In this document: positions 55,668 to 64,000 of the stretch, in pieces
How the letters are laid out: each line of letters opens with the position of its first letter
Numbering within the stretch: the first letter of the stretch is position 1
Source: Gammaproteobacteria bacterium
GTDB taxonomy: Bacteria; Pseudomonadota; Gammaproteobacteria; Pseudomonadales; Pseudohongiellaceae
DNA: 64,000 nt
Direction: 5' to 3'
NCBI GenBank assembly: GCA_024639905.1
Contig: JAHEGE010000001.1
Location: 620,001-684,000, forward strand
Made by a program: the position numbers and the translations under genes
Notes under the pieces: generated by a model
Database searches by the model: none
Seen by the model: the letters and a program-made list of their open reading frames with translations, nothing else
Told to the model about the DNA's origin: nothing

Positions 55668-56245
55668 TCGCACTGAGCGGTGCTTGATCGCCATTCTATC
55701 CGCGAACGCGCTGAGCGATTGATAACGATTTTCGCCACAGGTGACCGGGCTGGTGGCGGTGGACAGTAGGTAAAACTGCCGTTGTTTGTCTGCAAGCCCC
55801 CACGTGAGTCCAGCAGTAAATAGTGTCGGCTTCCGAATGCGCGCCAGCTTAGCGCGCCCAGTAAATCATCCATTGGTTGCCAATGAATGAGCTCGTCGTC
55901 GCCACCGATGCGCCGATCGCCATCGGAATCGATGAACGTGAGGAGGCCATCGCTCCAGTGTCTGCCACACTGGATGCCATCGAGCGATCCGCACAGGGTT
56001 ACGATAGCGGCGGAGTTGAGCGCCGTTATTTTTGCGTTGGCGAGAGAGTGGCTTACACGTGACACGGCCACTTGAGTGTCAATCTCGGCGCGCAAGGCGA
56101 CGAGACTCGGCGTGGCGATGCGCAGCGTGAGTGCAATCAGCGTGGTCACCAGTAGTAGCTCTACCAGCGTGGTGCCTCTGGAGGTGGCGCGTTGTCCACT
56201 AAGTCGGTCCATTGCTCGCCCGGTTGTTTTTAGCATGTGGGGCAC
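55664..56245 (-). CDS. fimT: FimT/GspH-type pseudopilin
   Basis: A prepilin-like protein of 193 residues. The leader, about 23 residues long from the ATG at 56245 (starts at 56236 or 56212 would shorten it), ends in RGTTLVELLLVTTLIALTLRIATPSL, with Glu at +5. The GspH-like body includes SHSLANAKITALNSAAIVTLCGS and the DGLLTFIDSDGDRRI loop, typical of FimT/FimU, which bind DNA or prime pili. In Pseudomonas fimT and fimU lie upstream of pilV in the same direction; here the gene runs toward pilE and its stop overlaps pilE by four bases. Confidence 0.85.
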   Translation of the reverse strand: MPHMLKTTGRAMDRLSGQRATSRGTTLVELLLVTTLIALTLRIATPSLVALRAEIDTQVAVSRVSHSLANAKITALNSAAIVTLCGSLDGIQCGRHWSDGLLTFIDSDGDRRIGGDDELIHWQPMDDLLGALSWRAFGSRHYLLLDSRGGLQTNNGSFTYCPPPPARSPVAKIVINRSARSRIEWRSSTAQCD

Positions 56246-56391
56246 TCTTCGCTGCCTCGCTCTGCAAATAGTTGTAGTGCAGGGGTCGGACTAAGGCTAG
56301 AAAGTTCGCTACAATTGGCCTCTCGAGCGGACTTCACTAAGAGGGCCGCCGGCACTCGTCATTGCCCTTGGGGCTTAGTAGCAGGACACTC

Positions 56392-58050
56392 ATGCCAACT
56401 CAGTTCATCGTCGTCATGGCGCAGCTAAATCTCCTCGTCGGAGCTTTAGACGCTAACACTCACGCGGTCATCGAGGCCGCCAAGCGCGCCATCGATGAGC
56501 ACTCTGCCGATATCGTGGTTTTCCCTGAGCTTACGCTCACAGGCTACCCTCCCGAGGATTTGCTGCTGCGCCCTAGCTTGGCGCGCCGCAGCGACGAAGC
56601 GATAGCCCAGCTGTGCGAGGCTCGACTCGCAACTACCCTCGTCGTTGGTTACGCAGAGACCCACGATGGCCTGCTTTACAATTCGCTCGTCGTGATTAAA
56701 GACGGCGAGCGGGTAGGCAATTACCGCAAGCAGTGTCTGCCTAACTATCAGGTTTTTGACGAGCGCCGCTATTTCGAAGCGGGCGAAGACAGGGGGCTGG
56801 TTGAGTTAGACGGTGTGCGTGTCGGTTTTACTATTTGCGAAGACCTGTGGCAGGAAGGCCCCGTCGCGCGCTATGCGAAAGGTGAGCTCGACCTGTTAGT
56901 TAATATCAACGCCTCGCCGTTTCATCGCGGCAAGCTCGATGAGCGCCGCGAACTCGTTTGCAGGCGTGCCCAGAGCCTCGGCGCGCCCGTCGTCTACCTC
57001 AATTTAGTTGGGGGTCAGGACGAGCTCGTCTTCGATGGCGGCTCCTTCGCCATGAATGCGATGGGTGAGGTCAGTGTGCAGGCGCCGCAGTTCGTCGAGG
57101 GCCTCTATCCGGTCGTGTTCGAGAAAAACGCTGAGGGTCTTTGGCGGCCTCAAGCCGGCGTTCGTGTGCCCGATATCAACGACCTCGCGCAATCTTACGC
57201 AGCGCTGGTCAGCGGCGTGCGAGACTACGTCACTAAGAACGGTTTCAAAGGGGTAGTGTTAGGTTTATCCGGTGGCATCGATTCGGCATTAACGCTAGCA
57301 ATCGCCGTGGATGCCCTCGGGCCCGAAGCAGTCCACGCGGTGATGATGCCGTTCGACTATACCTCGCAGCTCAGCCGCGACGCCGCGGCGCTGCAGGCGA
57401 AAACCCTCGGCGTGTCCTACCGGTCGCTCTCGATCAAACCGATTTACGAGCAGTTCATGACGACTCTAGCGCCGGAGTTCGAAGGACTCGATACGGATGT
57501 CACAGAGCAAAATTTACAAGCGCGCTGCCGCGGCGTATTGCTCATGGCGATTTCAAACAAGAAGGGATATCTGGTTCTGACAACGGGCAATAAGAGCGAG
57601 ATAGCGGTGGGCTACTCAACCTTGTATGGGGATATGGCCGGCGGCTTCGATGTCTTGAAGGATGTGTCCAAAGGGCTGGTCTATGCTCTCTCGCGTCACC
57701 GCAACAGCGTTCGTACAAACGAGGAGGGTCTTCCTGGCGAGGCGATACCCGTTGCGGTAATCGAACGCCCGCCTTCGGCCGAGCTCGCACCCGGGCAGGT
57801 CGATCAGGACAACCTACCCCCTTACGAGGACCTCGACCGCATCCTCGAACTGTATATTGAGTGTGATGCCAGCGCTGAGGCGATCGTTGCGGCTGGATTC
57901 GACGCCGGCGTGGTCCACAGGGTCCTGCGTTTGGTCGACCTGAATGAATATAAGCGGCGTCAGAGCCCGGTCGGTGTGCGCCTTACCCGTCGCGGGTTCG
58001 GGCGTGATCGCCGCTACCCAATCACTAACGGCTGGAAGATAGGCAACTAG
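56392..58050 (+). CDS. nadE: Glutamine-dependent NAD+ synthetase
   Basis: Final enzyme of NAD synthesis, amidating deamido-NAD with ammonia from glutamine. The N-terminal nitrilase domain has its Glu-Lys-Cys triad in FPELTLTGYPPEDLL, NYRKQCLPNY and FTICEDLWQ. The synthetase domain (about 270-552) has the PP-loop GLSGGIDSAL and the LTTGNKSEIAVGYSTLYGD segment. The 552-residue length is the usual two-domain size. I start at the ATG at 56392 after GCAGGACACTC; an ATG at 56362 adds ten unconserved residues. It is flanked by the fimT-like gene (divergent) and bamD (convergent). Confidence 0.96.
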   Translation: MPTQFIVVMAQLNLLVGALDANTHAVIEAAKRAIDEHSADIVVFPELTLTGYPPEDLLLRPSLARRSDEAIAQLCEARLATTLVVGYAETHDGLLYNSLVVIKDGERVGNYRKQCLPNYQVFDERRYFEAGEDRGLVELDGVRVGFTICEDLWQEGPVARYAKGELDLLVNINASPFHRGKLDERRELVCRRAQSLGAPVVYLNLVGGQDELVFDGGSFAMNAMGEVSVQAPQFVEGLYPVVFEKNAEGLWRPQAGVRVPDINDLAQSYAALVSGVRDYVTKNGFKGVVLGLSGGIDSALTLAIAVDALGPEAVHAVMMPFDYTSQLSRDAAALQAKTLGVSYRSLSIKPIYEQFMTTLAPEFEGLDTDVTEQNLQARCRGVLLMAISNKKGYLVLTTGNKSEIAVGYSTLYGDMAGGFDVLKDVSKGLVYALSRHRNSVRTNEEGLPGEAIPVAVIERPPSAELAPGQVDQDNLPPYEDLDRILELYIECDASAEAIVAAGFDAGVVHRVLRLVDLNEYKRRQSPVGVRLTRRGFGRDRRYPITNGWKIGN

Positions 58051-58147
58051 CTAGGTCGGCAGCCAATGACTCGATCGGCGATGAATGAAGAGGCAACTAG
58101 AAAATCGCCAACGACTAGTGAATTACTGAGCGATTAGGGAAGCTGAA

Positions 58148-59137
58148 TCACAGCACGCCGAGCGTCAGTATGCTTAGCCAAGAGCGGCGTTCTTCTTCAG
58201 GTGGCTGGCCCTGGTCGTCGATGATTTGTTTGCTGCCCGAGTTGAAGGGGCGCTGAGTGGGCGCCAGCGGAGGCTCGATGCGATTGTCTCCCAGTAGGCC
58301 AAAACTCACCGTGTACAGCACAGAGGGGTTGGTTATTTCTGTGCGTACTTGGAACTCGCCACTGCTGTCTAGCGAGGCGTGTTGCGGGTAATTGTCACGC
58401 AATAAGGCAAGCGAGGTGTTGGCAAGATCGTCCAATCCCAAGCGTAGATAACACTCGGCCATAATCGCTACGCCATCGGCAACAGCTGGTGTTTCTTGGA
58501 AGTTTTCGACCACATACTGACCACGACGCAGCGCCGCGATATAGGCTCGCCTCTCGAGATAGTAGTTGGCGACGTGGATCTCATAAGCGGCTAGGTTATT
58601 GCGCAAGTAGATCATGCGTGCGCGGGCATCGGCTGCATACAAGCTGTCTGGGTAGAGGGCGACGAGCTGCGCGAAATCGCCGAAGGATTCGCGCGCACGG
58701 CCTGGATCGCGCTTGGTTTGGTCGATAGGCAAGAAGCGATTGAGGAAGCCCGAGTCTTGCGTAAACGAAGAGAGGCCTTTCATATAATACGCGTAATCGA
58801 TGTTTTCGCTATCAGGGTGCAGGCGGATAAATCGATCGGCAGCCGCCCGAGCTGCTTCTAAGTCGCTATTCCGATAATAGGCATAAACGATTTCAATCTG
58901 CGATTGTTCGGCGAAGCGGCCGAAGGGGAAGCGAGATTCTAGGGCCTGGTAGGTTGCGATGGAGCCGGAGAAATTCTGTGAATTGAGCTGGTCAAGCGCG
59001 CGGCGATAGAACTGCTCTTCATTGGTAAGCCCCGAAAACTCGTCACGCTCCTCATCTCCACCGAATAATCCGCAGCCAGTGAGCGTAAGGCTCATTAGCA
59101 GAAAGGAGACGAGCAGGGCGATGCGGCGTTGTGTCAT
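58148..59137 (-). CDS. bamD: Outer membrane assembly lipoprotein BamD
   Basis: Essential TPR lipoprotein of the beta-barrel assembly machine. The signal peptide ends in the lipobox LTGC (C22). Five TPR-like repeats cover about 40-240 ([31 protein letters not shown] is the first). A C-terminal extension of about 80 residues, unlike E. coli but like Pseudomonas, is proline- and glutamine-rich. It is divergent from rluD, the conserved arrangement beside pgeF and clpB. ATG at 59137 with a GAGAGG site. Confidence 0.94.
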   Translation of the reverse strand: MTQRRIALLVSFLLMSLTLTGCGLFGGDEERDEFSGLTNEEQFYRRALDQLNSQNFSGSIATYQALESRFPFGRFAEQSQIEIVYAYYRNSDLEAARAAADRFIRLHPDSENIDYAYYMKGLSSFTQDSGFLNRFLPIDQTKRDPGRARESFGDFAQLVALYPDSLYAADARARMIYLRNNLAAYEIHVANYYLERRAYIAALRRGQYVVENFQETPAVADGVAIMAECYLRLGLDDLANTSLALLRDNYPQHASLDSSGEFQVRTEITNPSVLYTVSFGLLGDNRIEPPLAPTQRPFNSGSKQIIDDQGQPPEEERRSWLSILTLGVL

Positions 59138-59301
59138 GGAGAGGCCTACTTAGGATGCATTGGGACGCTTGAGATTGCGCGACATTTAACCACAGCTAGC
59201 CTGTCGCGGCGAGGCTTTGCACGGCTTACGCCTGTGCCGGAGCGCATTATCGAGTATTATGCACGCCTGCGACACCCACTCAAAACGACAAGCTGGTATC
59301 C

Positions 59302-60267
59302 ATGACCCAAATAACCCTTAACGCACAGGTCCCTAACGACTGCGCTAACCAACGCTTAGACCGCGTCGCGGCGCAATTGTTTCCCGACTATTCTCGCGCA
59401 CGATTGCAAACATGGATTAAAGACGGGGTGCTTACTGTTAATTCGGCTCCCGCGCGGCCTCGTGATGTCGTTTTCGAGGGAGATAACCTGCATGTGGATG
59501 TAGTCTTGCAAGCCGAGAGGGAATGGGAAGCCCAGCCTATGGAGCTGGACATCGTTTTCGAGGACGAAAGCCTTCTAGTGCTGAACAAGGCGACTGACGT
59601 GGTCGTGCATCCGGCGGCGGGGCATAGGGACGGTACCCTGCTTAATGGTTTGCTTGCTTACTGCCCCGCACTGCAAGAGGTGCCGCGTGCGGGCATCGTG
59701 CATCGTCTGGACAAAGACACGACGGGCCTGATGATGGTTGCGAAGACGCTCGATGCGCATGCGGCCTTAGTGGAGCAGCTGCGTCTAAGGGAGGTAAAAC
59801 GCGAGTACGAGGCAGTGGCACAAGGCCTCTTAACCGGCGGCGGCACCGTCGACGCGCCGCTTGGGAGGCATCCTGTGAATCGTAAGCGACGGGCGGTGGT
59901 CGAGGATGGGCAAGAAGCGGTGACGCATTATCGCGTGATAAAGCGCTATCGCTCGCACACGCACATCCACGTGCAACTCGAAACCGGTCGCACGCATCAG
60001 ATTCGTGCACACCTTTCCCACGTCAACATTCCTCTCGTGGGCGATCCCCTTTACGCGGGTAGACTGCAATTGCCAGCGGCCTGCTCGCCCGAGCTTGCCC
60101 AGAGCCTGAAGAATTTTAAGCGTCAGGCGCTGCACGCGCGACGCCTGAGCCTGCAACATCCGGTAAGCGGCGAAGCGATGTGCTGGGAGGCTCCATTGCC
60201 TGCGGATTTCGATGCGTTGCTGGCTGTGCTCGCGCGCGATGTGAAGGGCGAGGATCGAGTTGTCTAA
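59302..60267 (+). CDS. rluD: 23S rRNA pseudouridine synthase RluD
   Basis: Makes pseudouridines 1911, 1915 and 1917 in helix 69. An S4 domain covers about 15-75. The catalytic aspartate is D137 in GIVHRLDKDTTGLMMVAKT, and GRTHQIRAHLSHVNIPLVGDPLY is the second signature. The 321-residue length is normal. RlmH, encoded at 16559, methylates the pseudouridine made at 1915, so both enzymes of that modification lie in the window. The stop lies eight bases inside the start region of pgeF. Confidence 0.96.
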   Translation: MTQITLNAQVPNDCANQRLDRVAAQLFPDYSRARLQTWIKDGVLTVNSAPARPRDVVFEGDNLHVDVVLQAEREWEAQPMELDIVFEDESLLVLNKATDVVVHPAAGHRDGTLLNGLLAYCPALQEVPRAGIVHRLDKDTTGLMMVAKTLDAHAALVEQLRLREVKREYEAVAQGLLTGGGTVDAPLGRHPVNRKRRAVVEDGQEAVTHYRVIKRYRSHTHIHVQLETGRTHQIRAHLSHVNIPLVGDPLYAGRLQLPAACSPELAQSLKNFKRQALHARRLSLQHPVSGEAMCWEAPLPADFDALLAVLARDVKGEDRVV

Positions 60268-61033
60268 GCCTCGATCGATAGAGCTACTCGAATCCCCTTG
60301 GAATCGCGAAGGGGACGTGTTCGCAGCAGTCACCCTGCGCTCTCTTTCTAATGGCGAGGCAAACGCTAGCTATGCTGGCGCCAATTTCGCGTGCCATGTT
60401 GGCGATTCGGTTGAAGCGGTTGCCGAGAATCGTGAGGCGCTTCAGGCTTTTCTTGGGGGTGGGCTGACGTGGCACTGGCTTGATCAAGTGCACGGCACCC
60501 GAGTGTACGATGTCGATGCGAGCACACAAGAACCCATCGCAGACGCGGCGACTACTGCGTCGCACTCACAAGTGTGCGCAGTCCTAACCGCCGACTGTTT
60601 ACCGGTATTCTTTTACAGTCCTAATGAAGGGCGAGTAGCAGTAGCCCATGCAGGGTGGCGTGGGCTGTCTCAAGGCGTGCTCGAGGCGACGCTTGCGTCG
60701 TTCAAGTCGCGCTCGAGTGATGTGCGGGTGTGGTTCGGTCCGGCGATTGGGCGTTGTCATTTTGAGGTCGGCGAAGAGGTGGAGCTAGCCTTTCTTAACG
60801 CTGCAAAAACCGATGAGTTGAAAACTAAGATTTCTGCTGCCTTCGAGCACAACTCAAAGCCCGGAAAAGCTCAGGCAGATCTCTACGCTCTCGCACGAGA
60901 CCGTCTTCAGGCATTAGGTGTCATCGATATCGAAGGTGGAGATTTGTGCACGTTCTGTGAACCGCAGCGTTTTTATTCCTATAGACGTGACTCCGTATGC
61001 GGGCGCATGCTGAGTTTGATTTACATCAAATAG
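60260..61033 (+). CDS. pgeF: PgeF/YfiH peptidoglycan editing factor (laccase-domain)
   Basis: A 257-residue cytoplasmic protein of the multicopper-polyphenol-oxidase-like DUF152 family. In E. coli it removes wrongly incorporated serine from UDP-MurNAc precursors, and homologues also act as purine nucleoside phosphorylases. The metal-site motifs are VLTADCLPVFF, HAGWRGLSQG and IGRCHFEVGEEV. The start is TTG at 60260, overlapping rluD by eight bases, which suggests coupling. It is followed 188 bp later by clpB. Confidence 0.93.
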   Translation: MSKPRSIELLESPWNREGDVFAAVTLRSLSNGEANASYAGANFACHVGDSVEAVAENREALQAFLGGGLTWHWLDQVHGTRVYDVDASTQEPIADAATTASHSQVCAVLTADCLPVFFYSPNEGRVAVAHAGWRGLSQGVLEATLASFKSRSSDVRVWFGPAIGRCHFEVGEEVELAFLNAAKTDELKTKISAAFEHNSKPGKAQADLYALARDRLQALGVIDIEGGDLCTFCEPQRFYSYRRDSVCGRMLSLIYIK

Positions 61034-61132
61034 ATCGCCTTAGAATCCCCCAAACTCTCTCCTCATCTGTTGGCATGCACGCGCTTTGCCTTTATGCATC
61101 GAGGCGGGCAGTACTCTTTTCTTAGTGGTCCC

Positions 61133-61161
61133 CTTTGTTTCTAGTAAAGAGCCCCAACTTA
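61133..61161 (+). promoter_or_regulatory. Candidate sigma-32 promoter before clpB
   Basis: CTTTGTT at 61133-61139, twelve bases, then CCCCAACTTA at 61152-61161. The -10 part matches CCCCATnT at seven of eight positions and the spacing is right; the -35 part is weak. It ends about 60 bp before the clpB start, and clpB is a heat-shock gene in this class. Confidence 0.4.
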
Positions 61162-61221
61162 TTACTCAATAGGTAATGAATCGCGGCCAAGCGCCGCGGC
61201 AACGAATTTGAGGTATTGACC

Positions 61222-63828
61222 ATGCGAATGGATAAGCTCACGAGTAAGCTGCAGGCGGCATTGGCCGACGCGCAGTCGTTAGCGCTCGGCAAAGAAAACA
61301 ATATGATCGCTCCGGCACACCTGTTGTCTGCACTAGTAGAGCAGCGCGATGGATCTGTGCGCCCGCTTATGGCGCAAACCGGCTTCGACCTTGGAGCGCT
61401 GCAGCTTGGTTTGACAAAATTGGTCGACGACTTGCCGCGCGTGCAAGACAACGGCGGCGAGGTGACTGTGTCGCCGGAGCTGTCACGCCTTTTCAATCAA
61501 GCCGACAAGCTTGCGCAGAACAAGGGCGACAGCTTCGTCTCTAGCGAATTAATTTTGCTGGCCGCGATGGGCGATTCGGGCGCGCTGGGGAAATTTCTTA
61601 ATAGCTTCGGCGTCTCTCAACAGGCGCTGGAAACCGCGGCGAATAATCTGCGTGGAGGCGCGAGTGCGGGCGACGCCAGTGCGGAAGAAAGCTGGCAGGC
61701 ATTGGAAAAATTTTGCCTCGACCTGACCGCGCGTGCAGCGGAATCGAAACTAGACCCAGTGATTGGTCGCGACGCGGAAATCAGGCGCACTATCCAAGTG
61801 CTGCAGAGGCGGACGAAAAACAATCCAGTATTAATCGGTGAGCCGGGCGTAGGTAAGACGGCAATTATCGAGGGTTTGGCCCAGCGTATCGTCAACGGCG
61901 AAGTGCCGGAGGGGCTGCGGGACAAGAAAATATTGTCCTTGGACATGGGTGCGCTCATCGCTGGTGCGAAGTTCCGTGGTGAGTTCGAGGAACGGCTTAA
62001 GTCTGTTCTGGCCTCGATAGCGAAGCTTGAGGGTAATGTCATCCTCTTCATCGATGAGCTGCATACGATGGTGGGGGCGGGCAAAGGCGAGGGTGCGATG
62101 GATGCGGGCAATATGCTCAAGCCAGCACTCGCGCGTGGTGAGTTGCACTGTGTCGGCGCGACGACGCTAGACGAGTACCGCCAGTACATTGAAAAGGATG
62201 CGGCTCTTGAGCGCCGCTTTCAAAAGGTGTTGGTCGATGAGCCTAGCGAAGAGGACACGATTGCCATCCTGCGAGGGCTTAAGGAACGCTATGAGGTTCA
62301 TCATGGCGTCGACATCTCCGATGGAGCGATTATCGCTGCGACGAAACTCTCGCAGCGCTACATCACCGATCGACAATTGCCCGACAAGGCGATAGACCTC
62401 ATCGATGAAGCGGCGAGCCTGATACGCATGGAGATCGACTCTAAACCTGAGGAGATGGATAGGTTGGAGCGGAGGCTTATCCAGTTGAAGATTGAGCGCG
62501 AGGCGCTGAAGAAAGACACCGATCCTGCGACTCAGAAGCGAAAAGAAAAGCTCATGCAAGATATTGAGGCGTTGGAACGGGATTTCTCCGACCTCGAAGA
62601 AATCTGGAAGGCTGAGAAATCGTCTGTGCAGGGTGTACAGCATATAAAGAGCGCCCTAGAGCAAGCGCGTGCGGACATGGAACAGGCGCGCCGAGCAGGA
62701 GACCTCGCGCGTATGTCTGAGATTCAGTACGGCATTATCCCTGACTTAGAGGGCAAGCTCGCGACAGCGGCCAGCGCAGAGTCGCAAGACAAACAACTTT
62801 TGCGTAGCCGCGTCACCGACGAAGAGATAGCCGAGGTCGTTGCTCGTGCTACGGGGATTCCGGTCAGCAAGATGCTCGAAGGCGACCGCGAAAAATTATT
62901 GAAGATGGAAGAGGGGCTGCATCAGCGAGTCATTGGGCAGGACGAGGCGGTTACTGCCGTCGCCAACGCGGTCCGTCGCTCGCGCTCGGGCCTGTCAGAT
63001 CCCAATAGACCAAACGGCTCATTCCTTTTCCTCGGGCCGACAGGGGTGGGTAAGACTGAGCTGTGTAAGGCGCTCGCCGAATTCCTATTCGATACCGAAG
63101 AGGCGATGGTGCGTATCGATATGTCCGAATTTATGGAGCAGCATTCGGTTGCACGCCTCATCGGCGCGCCGCCGGGATATATAGGCTACGAAGAGGGCGG
63201 CTATCTTACCGAGGCTGTTCGTCGTCGGCCCTATTCTGTGCTATTACTCGACGAGGTTGAGAAGGCGCATCCAGACGTGTTCAATATACTTCTGCAGGTC
63301 ATGGACGATGGTCGACTGACCGACGGGCACGGGCGCACGGTCGACTTCCGCAATACGGTGATCGTGATGACGTCGAATCTTGGCTCCGACCGAATCCAGG
63401 AGGCGATGCTGCAGGGCAAGCTAATGGACGAGGCGGGTTACGAGTCCGTGCGAGACTCGGTGTTGGGCGTGGTTGTGCGACACTTTTCCCCAGAATTCGT
63501 TAATCGTATCGACGAGACTGTCGTGTTTCATCCTCTGCAAGCGGCACAGATTCGATCGATTGCCGACATTCAGCTGCAGCTGCTCAATGCGCGCCTGCGA
63601 GAGCGCGAGCTGCACCTGGAATTGACGAATGCCGCGCTCGAGAGCTTGGCGCGAGTAGGCTATGACCCAGTCTATGGCGCCCGCCCGCTTAAGCGAGCCA
63701 TCCAGACGCATCTGGAGAATCCACTGGCGCAGGAAGTCCTTAAGGGTAGCTATGCGCCTGGCACCGTGATTCGGGTTGATGCGGGGCCGAACGGTGGCTT
63801 GGTGTTCGACGCAGCGCCCGTGCATTAG
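61222..63828 (+). CDS. clpB: ATP-dependent disaggregase ClpB
   Basis: Hsp100 ring ATPase that pulls polypeptides out of aggregates with DnaK. Domains in order: N-domain (about 1-145), AAA-1 with Walker A GEPGVGKT at about 206 and Walker [10 protein letters not shown], middle coiled coil (about 410-525), AAA-2 with Walker A GPTGVGKT at about 606 and Walker [10 protein letters not shown], and the small C-terminal domain. It has 868 residues and no LGF/IGF loop for ClpP, so it is ClpB rather than ClpA. The start at 61222 follows GAGG by eight bases; the ATG at 61228 is an alternative. The stop overlaps the convergent last gene by four bases. Confidence 0.97.
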   Translation: MRMDKLTSKLQAALADAQSLALGKENNMIAPAHLLSALVEQRDGSVRPLMAQTGFDLGALQLGLTKLVDDLPRVQDNGGEVTVSPELSRLFNQADKLAQNKGDSFVSSELILLAAMGDSGALGKFLNSFGVSQQALETAANNLRGGASAGDASAEESWQALEKFCLDLTARAAESKLDPVIGRDAEIRRTIQVLQRRTKNNPVLIGEPGVGKTAIIEGLAQRIVNGEVPEGLRDKKILSLDMGALIAGAKFRGEFEERLKSVLASIAKLEGNVILFIDELHTMVGAGKGEGAMDAGNMLKPALARGELHCVGATTLDEYRQYIEKDAALERRFQKVLVDEPSEEDTIAILRGLKERYEVHHGVDISDGAIIAATKLSQRYITDRQLPDKAIDLIDEAASLIRMEIDSKPEEMDRLERRLIQLKIEREALKKDTDPATQKRKEKLMQDIEALERDFSDLEEIWKAEKSSVQGVQHIKSALEQARADMEQARRAGDLARMSEIQYGIIPDLEGKLATAASAESQDKQLLRSRVTDEEIAEVVARATGIPVSKMLEGDREKLLKMEEGLHQRVIGQDEAVTAVANAVRRSRSGLSDPNRPNGSFLFLGPTGVGKTELCKALAEFLFDTEEAMVRIDMSEFMEQHSVARLIGAPPGYIGYEEGGYLTEAVRRRPYSVLLLDEVEKAHPDVFNILLQVMDDGRLTDGHGRTVDFRNTVIVMTSNLGSDRIQEAMLQGKLMDEAGYESVRDSVLGVVVRHFSPEFVNRIDETVVFHPLQAAQIRSIADIQLQLLNARLRERELHLELTNAALESLARVGYDPVYGARPLKRAIQTHLENPLAQEVLKGSYAPGTVIRVDAGPNGGLVFDAAPVH

Positions 63829-64000
63829 TCGAACAGCACTTTGGAGCGCAGGAATTCCTGCGCGCCGAGGCCGAAGTGCCCGTGGCGCTTGACTTTACGC
63901 CTTGTAGTGTCAGAATTCGCATCAATAAAGCTTCGTGACGGGTGAAACTCCGCTTTCGAAGCCCCGACCCGCCCGCCGCACCCGGCCATGCTGCAGGTCG
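63825..64000 (-). CDS. Unrecognised protein, C-terminal part only
   Basis: An open frame on the minus strand runs from the window edge to a TAA at 63827-63825. The C-terminus reads [20 protein letters not shown] followed by [20 protein letters not shown] do not recognise it. An ATG at 63989 would give a 54-residue protein, but the frame continues past the edge, so the true start may be outside. Its stop overlaps the clpB stop by four bases, as at two other convergent pairs in the window, which supports it as a real gene. Confidence 0.5.
   Translation of the reverse strand, partial: TCSMAGCGGRVGASKAEFHPSRSFIDANSDTTRRKVKRHGHFGLGAQEFLRSKVLFD
63846..63863. repeat. 18-bp perfect palindrome near the clpB 3' end
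   Basis: GCGCAGGAATTCCTGCGC is a perfect palindrome 18 bases after the clpB stop, within the convergent frame. It has no T-run on either side. It could be a transcription barrier or a protein-binding site, or a chance result of coding sequence. Confidence 0.5.

Noticed and set aside
58148..58400. C-terminal extension of BamD as a novelty
   Set aside because: Pseudomonas BamD is similarly long, so this is a lineage trait.
61617..62189. 190-codon frame opposite clpB
   Set aside because: Mirror of the AAA-1 domain; Ser/Arg/Pro-rich shadow.

Overview
The window looks like chromosomal core sequence of a free-living, aerobic gammaproteobacterium. Gene content and order resemble Pseudomonas and the marine Cellvibrionales/Halieaceae (OM60/NOR5) type of genome. 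The evidence is a conserved wall/lipoate block (proA-nadD-rsfS-rlmH-mrdA-mrdB-rlpA-dacA-ybeD-lipB-lipA), a conserved holA-lptE-leuS-corC-ybeY-phoH-miaB block, and a bamD-rluD-pgeF-clpB block beside type IV minor pilin genes. DUF1244, DUF1820 and DUF6702 proteins, a FabY-like ketoacyl synthase and several lipid-modifying membrane enzymes fit the same picture. The lineage is inferred from memory of these families and was not tested. I saw no rRNA, tRNA, CRISPR array, insertion sequence or prophage.

Layout. 1-2016: truncated crotonase gene, then class I fumarase. 2037-6060: FabY-like synthase, an M15 peptidase without a signal peptide, ribosome hibernation factor hpf followed by the one textbook terminator seen, and a DUF1244 protein. 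6057-11076 (minus): a probable operon read serA-serC-dinB-greB-GlxA-type regulator. 11346-14040: MBL-fold hydrolase, GIY-YIG protein, NhaC-type antiporter. 14234-25498: NAD, ribosome, cell-wall elongation and lipoate genes on the plus strand. 25529-36264: a more variable block (sterol-desaturase-type enzyme, M1 peptidase plus DUF6702 partner, Hsp70/YegD-like chaperone, secreted cyclophilin, sodium symporter, M3 peptidase) between lipA and holA, which lie nearer each other in Pseudomonas. 36245-44382 (minus): holA to miaB. 44634-48734: DUF1820, srkA kinase, TlpA-like thioredoxin, fatty acid desaturase, slyX, and a membrane-anchored cold-shock-domain protein. 48958-52102: glycine-zipper protein, PepSY protein and a PhoP/PhoQ-like two-component pair. 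52123-56245: TauE-type permease and minor pilins pilV-pilW-pilX-pilE facing a reversed fimT-type gene. 56392-64000: nadE, bamD, rluD, pgeF, clpB and the end of an unrecognised gene.

How the genes fit together. Much of the window serves the envelope: PBP2/RodA elongation, PBP5-type trimming, RlpA, LptE, BamD, a two-component envelope sensor, type IV pilins and lipid desaturation. A second theme is protein and ribosome quality control (Hpf, RsfS, RlmH, YbeY, ClpB, GreB). The genome is compact: three convergent gene pairs overlap by exactly four bases through their stop codons, and GTG/TTG starts are frequent.

I found no obviously new multi-gene defence or biosynthetic system. The strongest leads are the minor-pilin operon without pilY1, srkA with no ATG/GTG/TTG start in frame, a PhoP-box-like repeat before the glycine-zipper/PepSY/two-component cluster, the membrane-tethered cold-shock protein, and the cytoplasmic-looking M15 peptidase.
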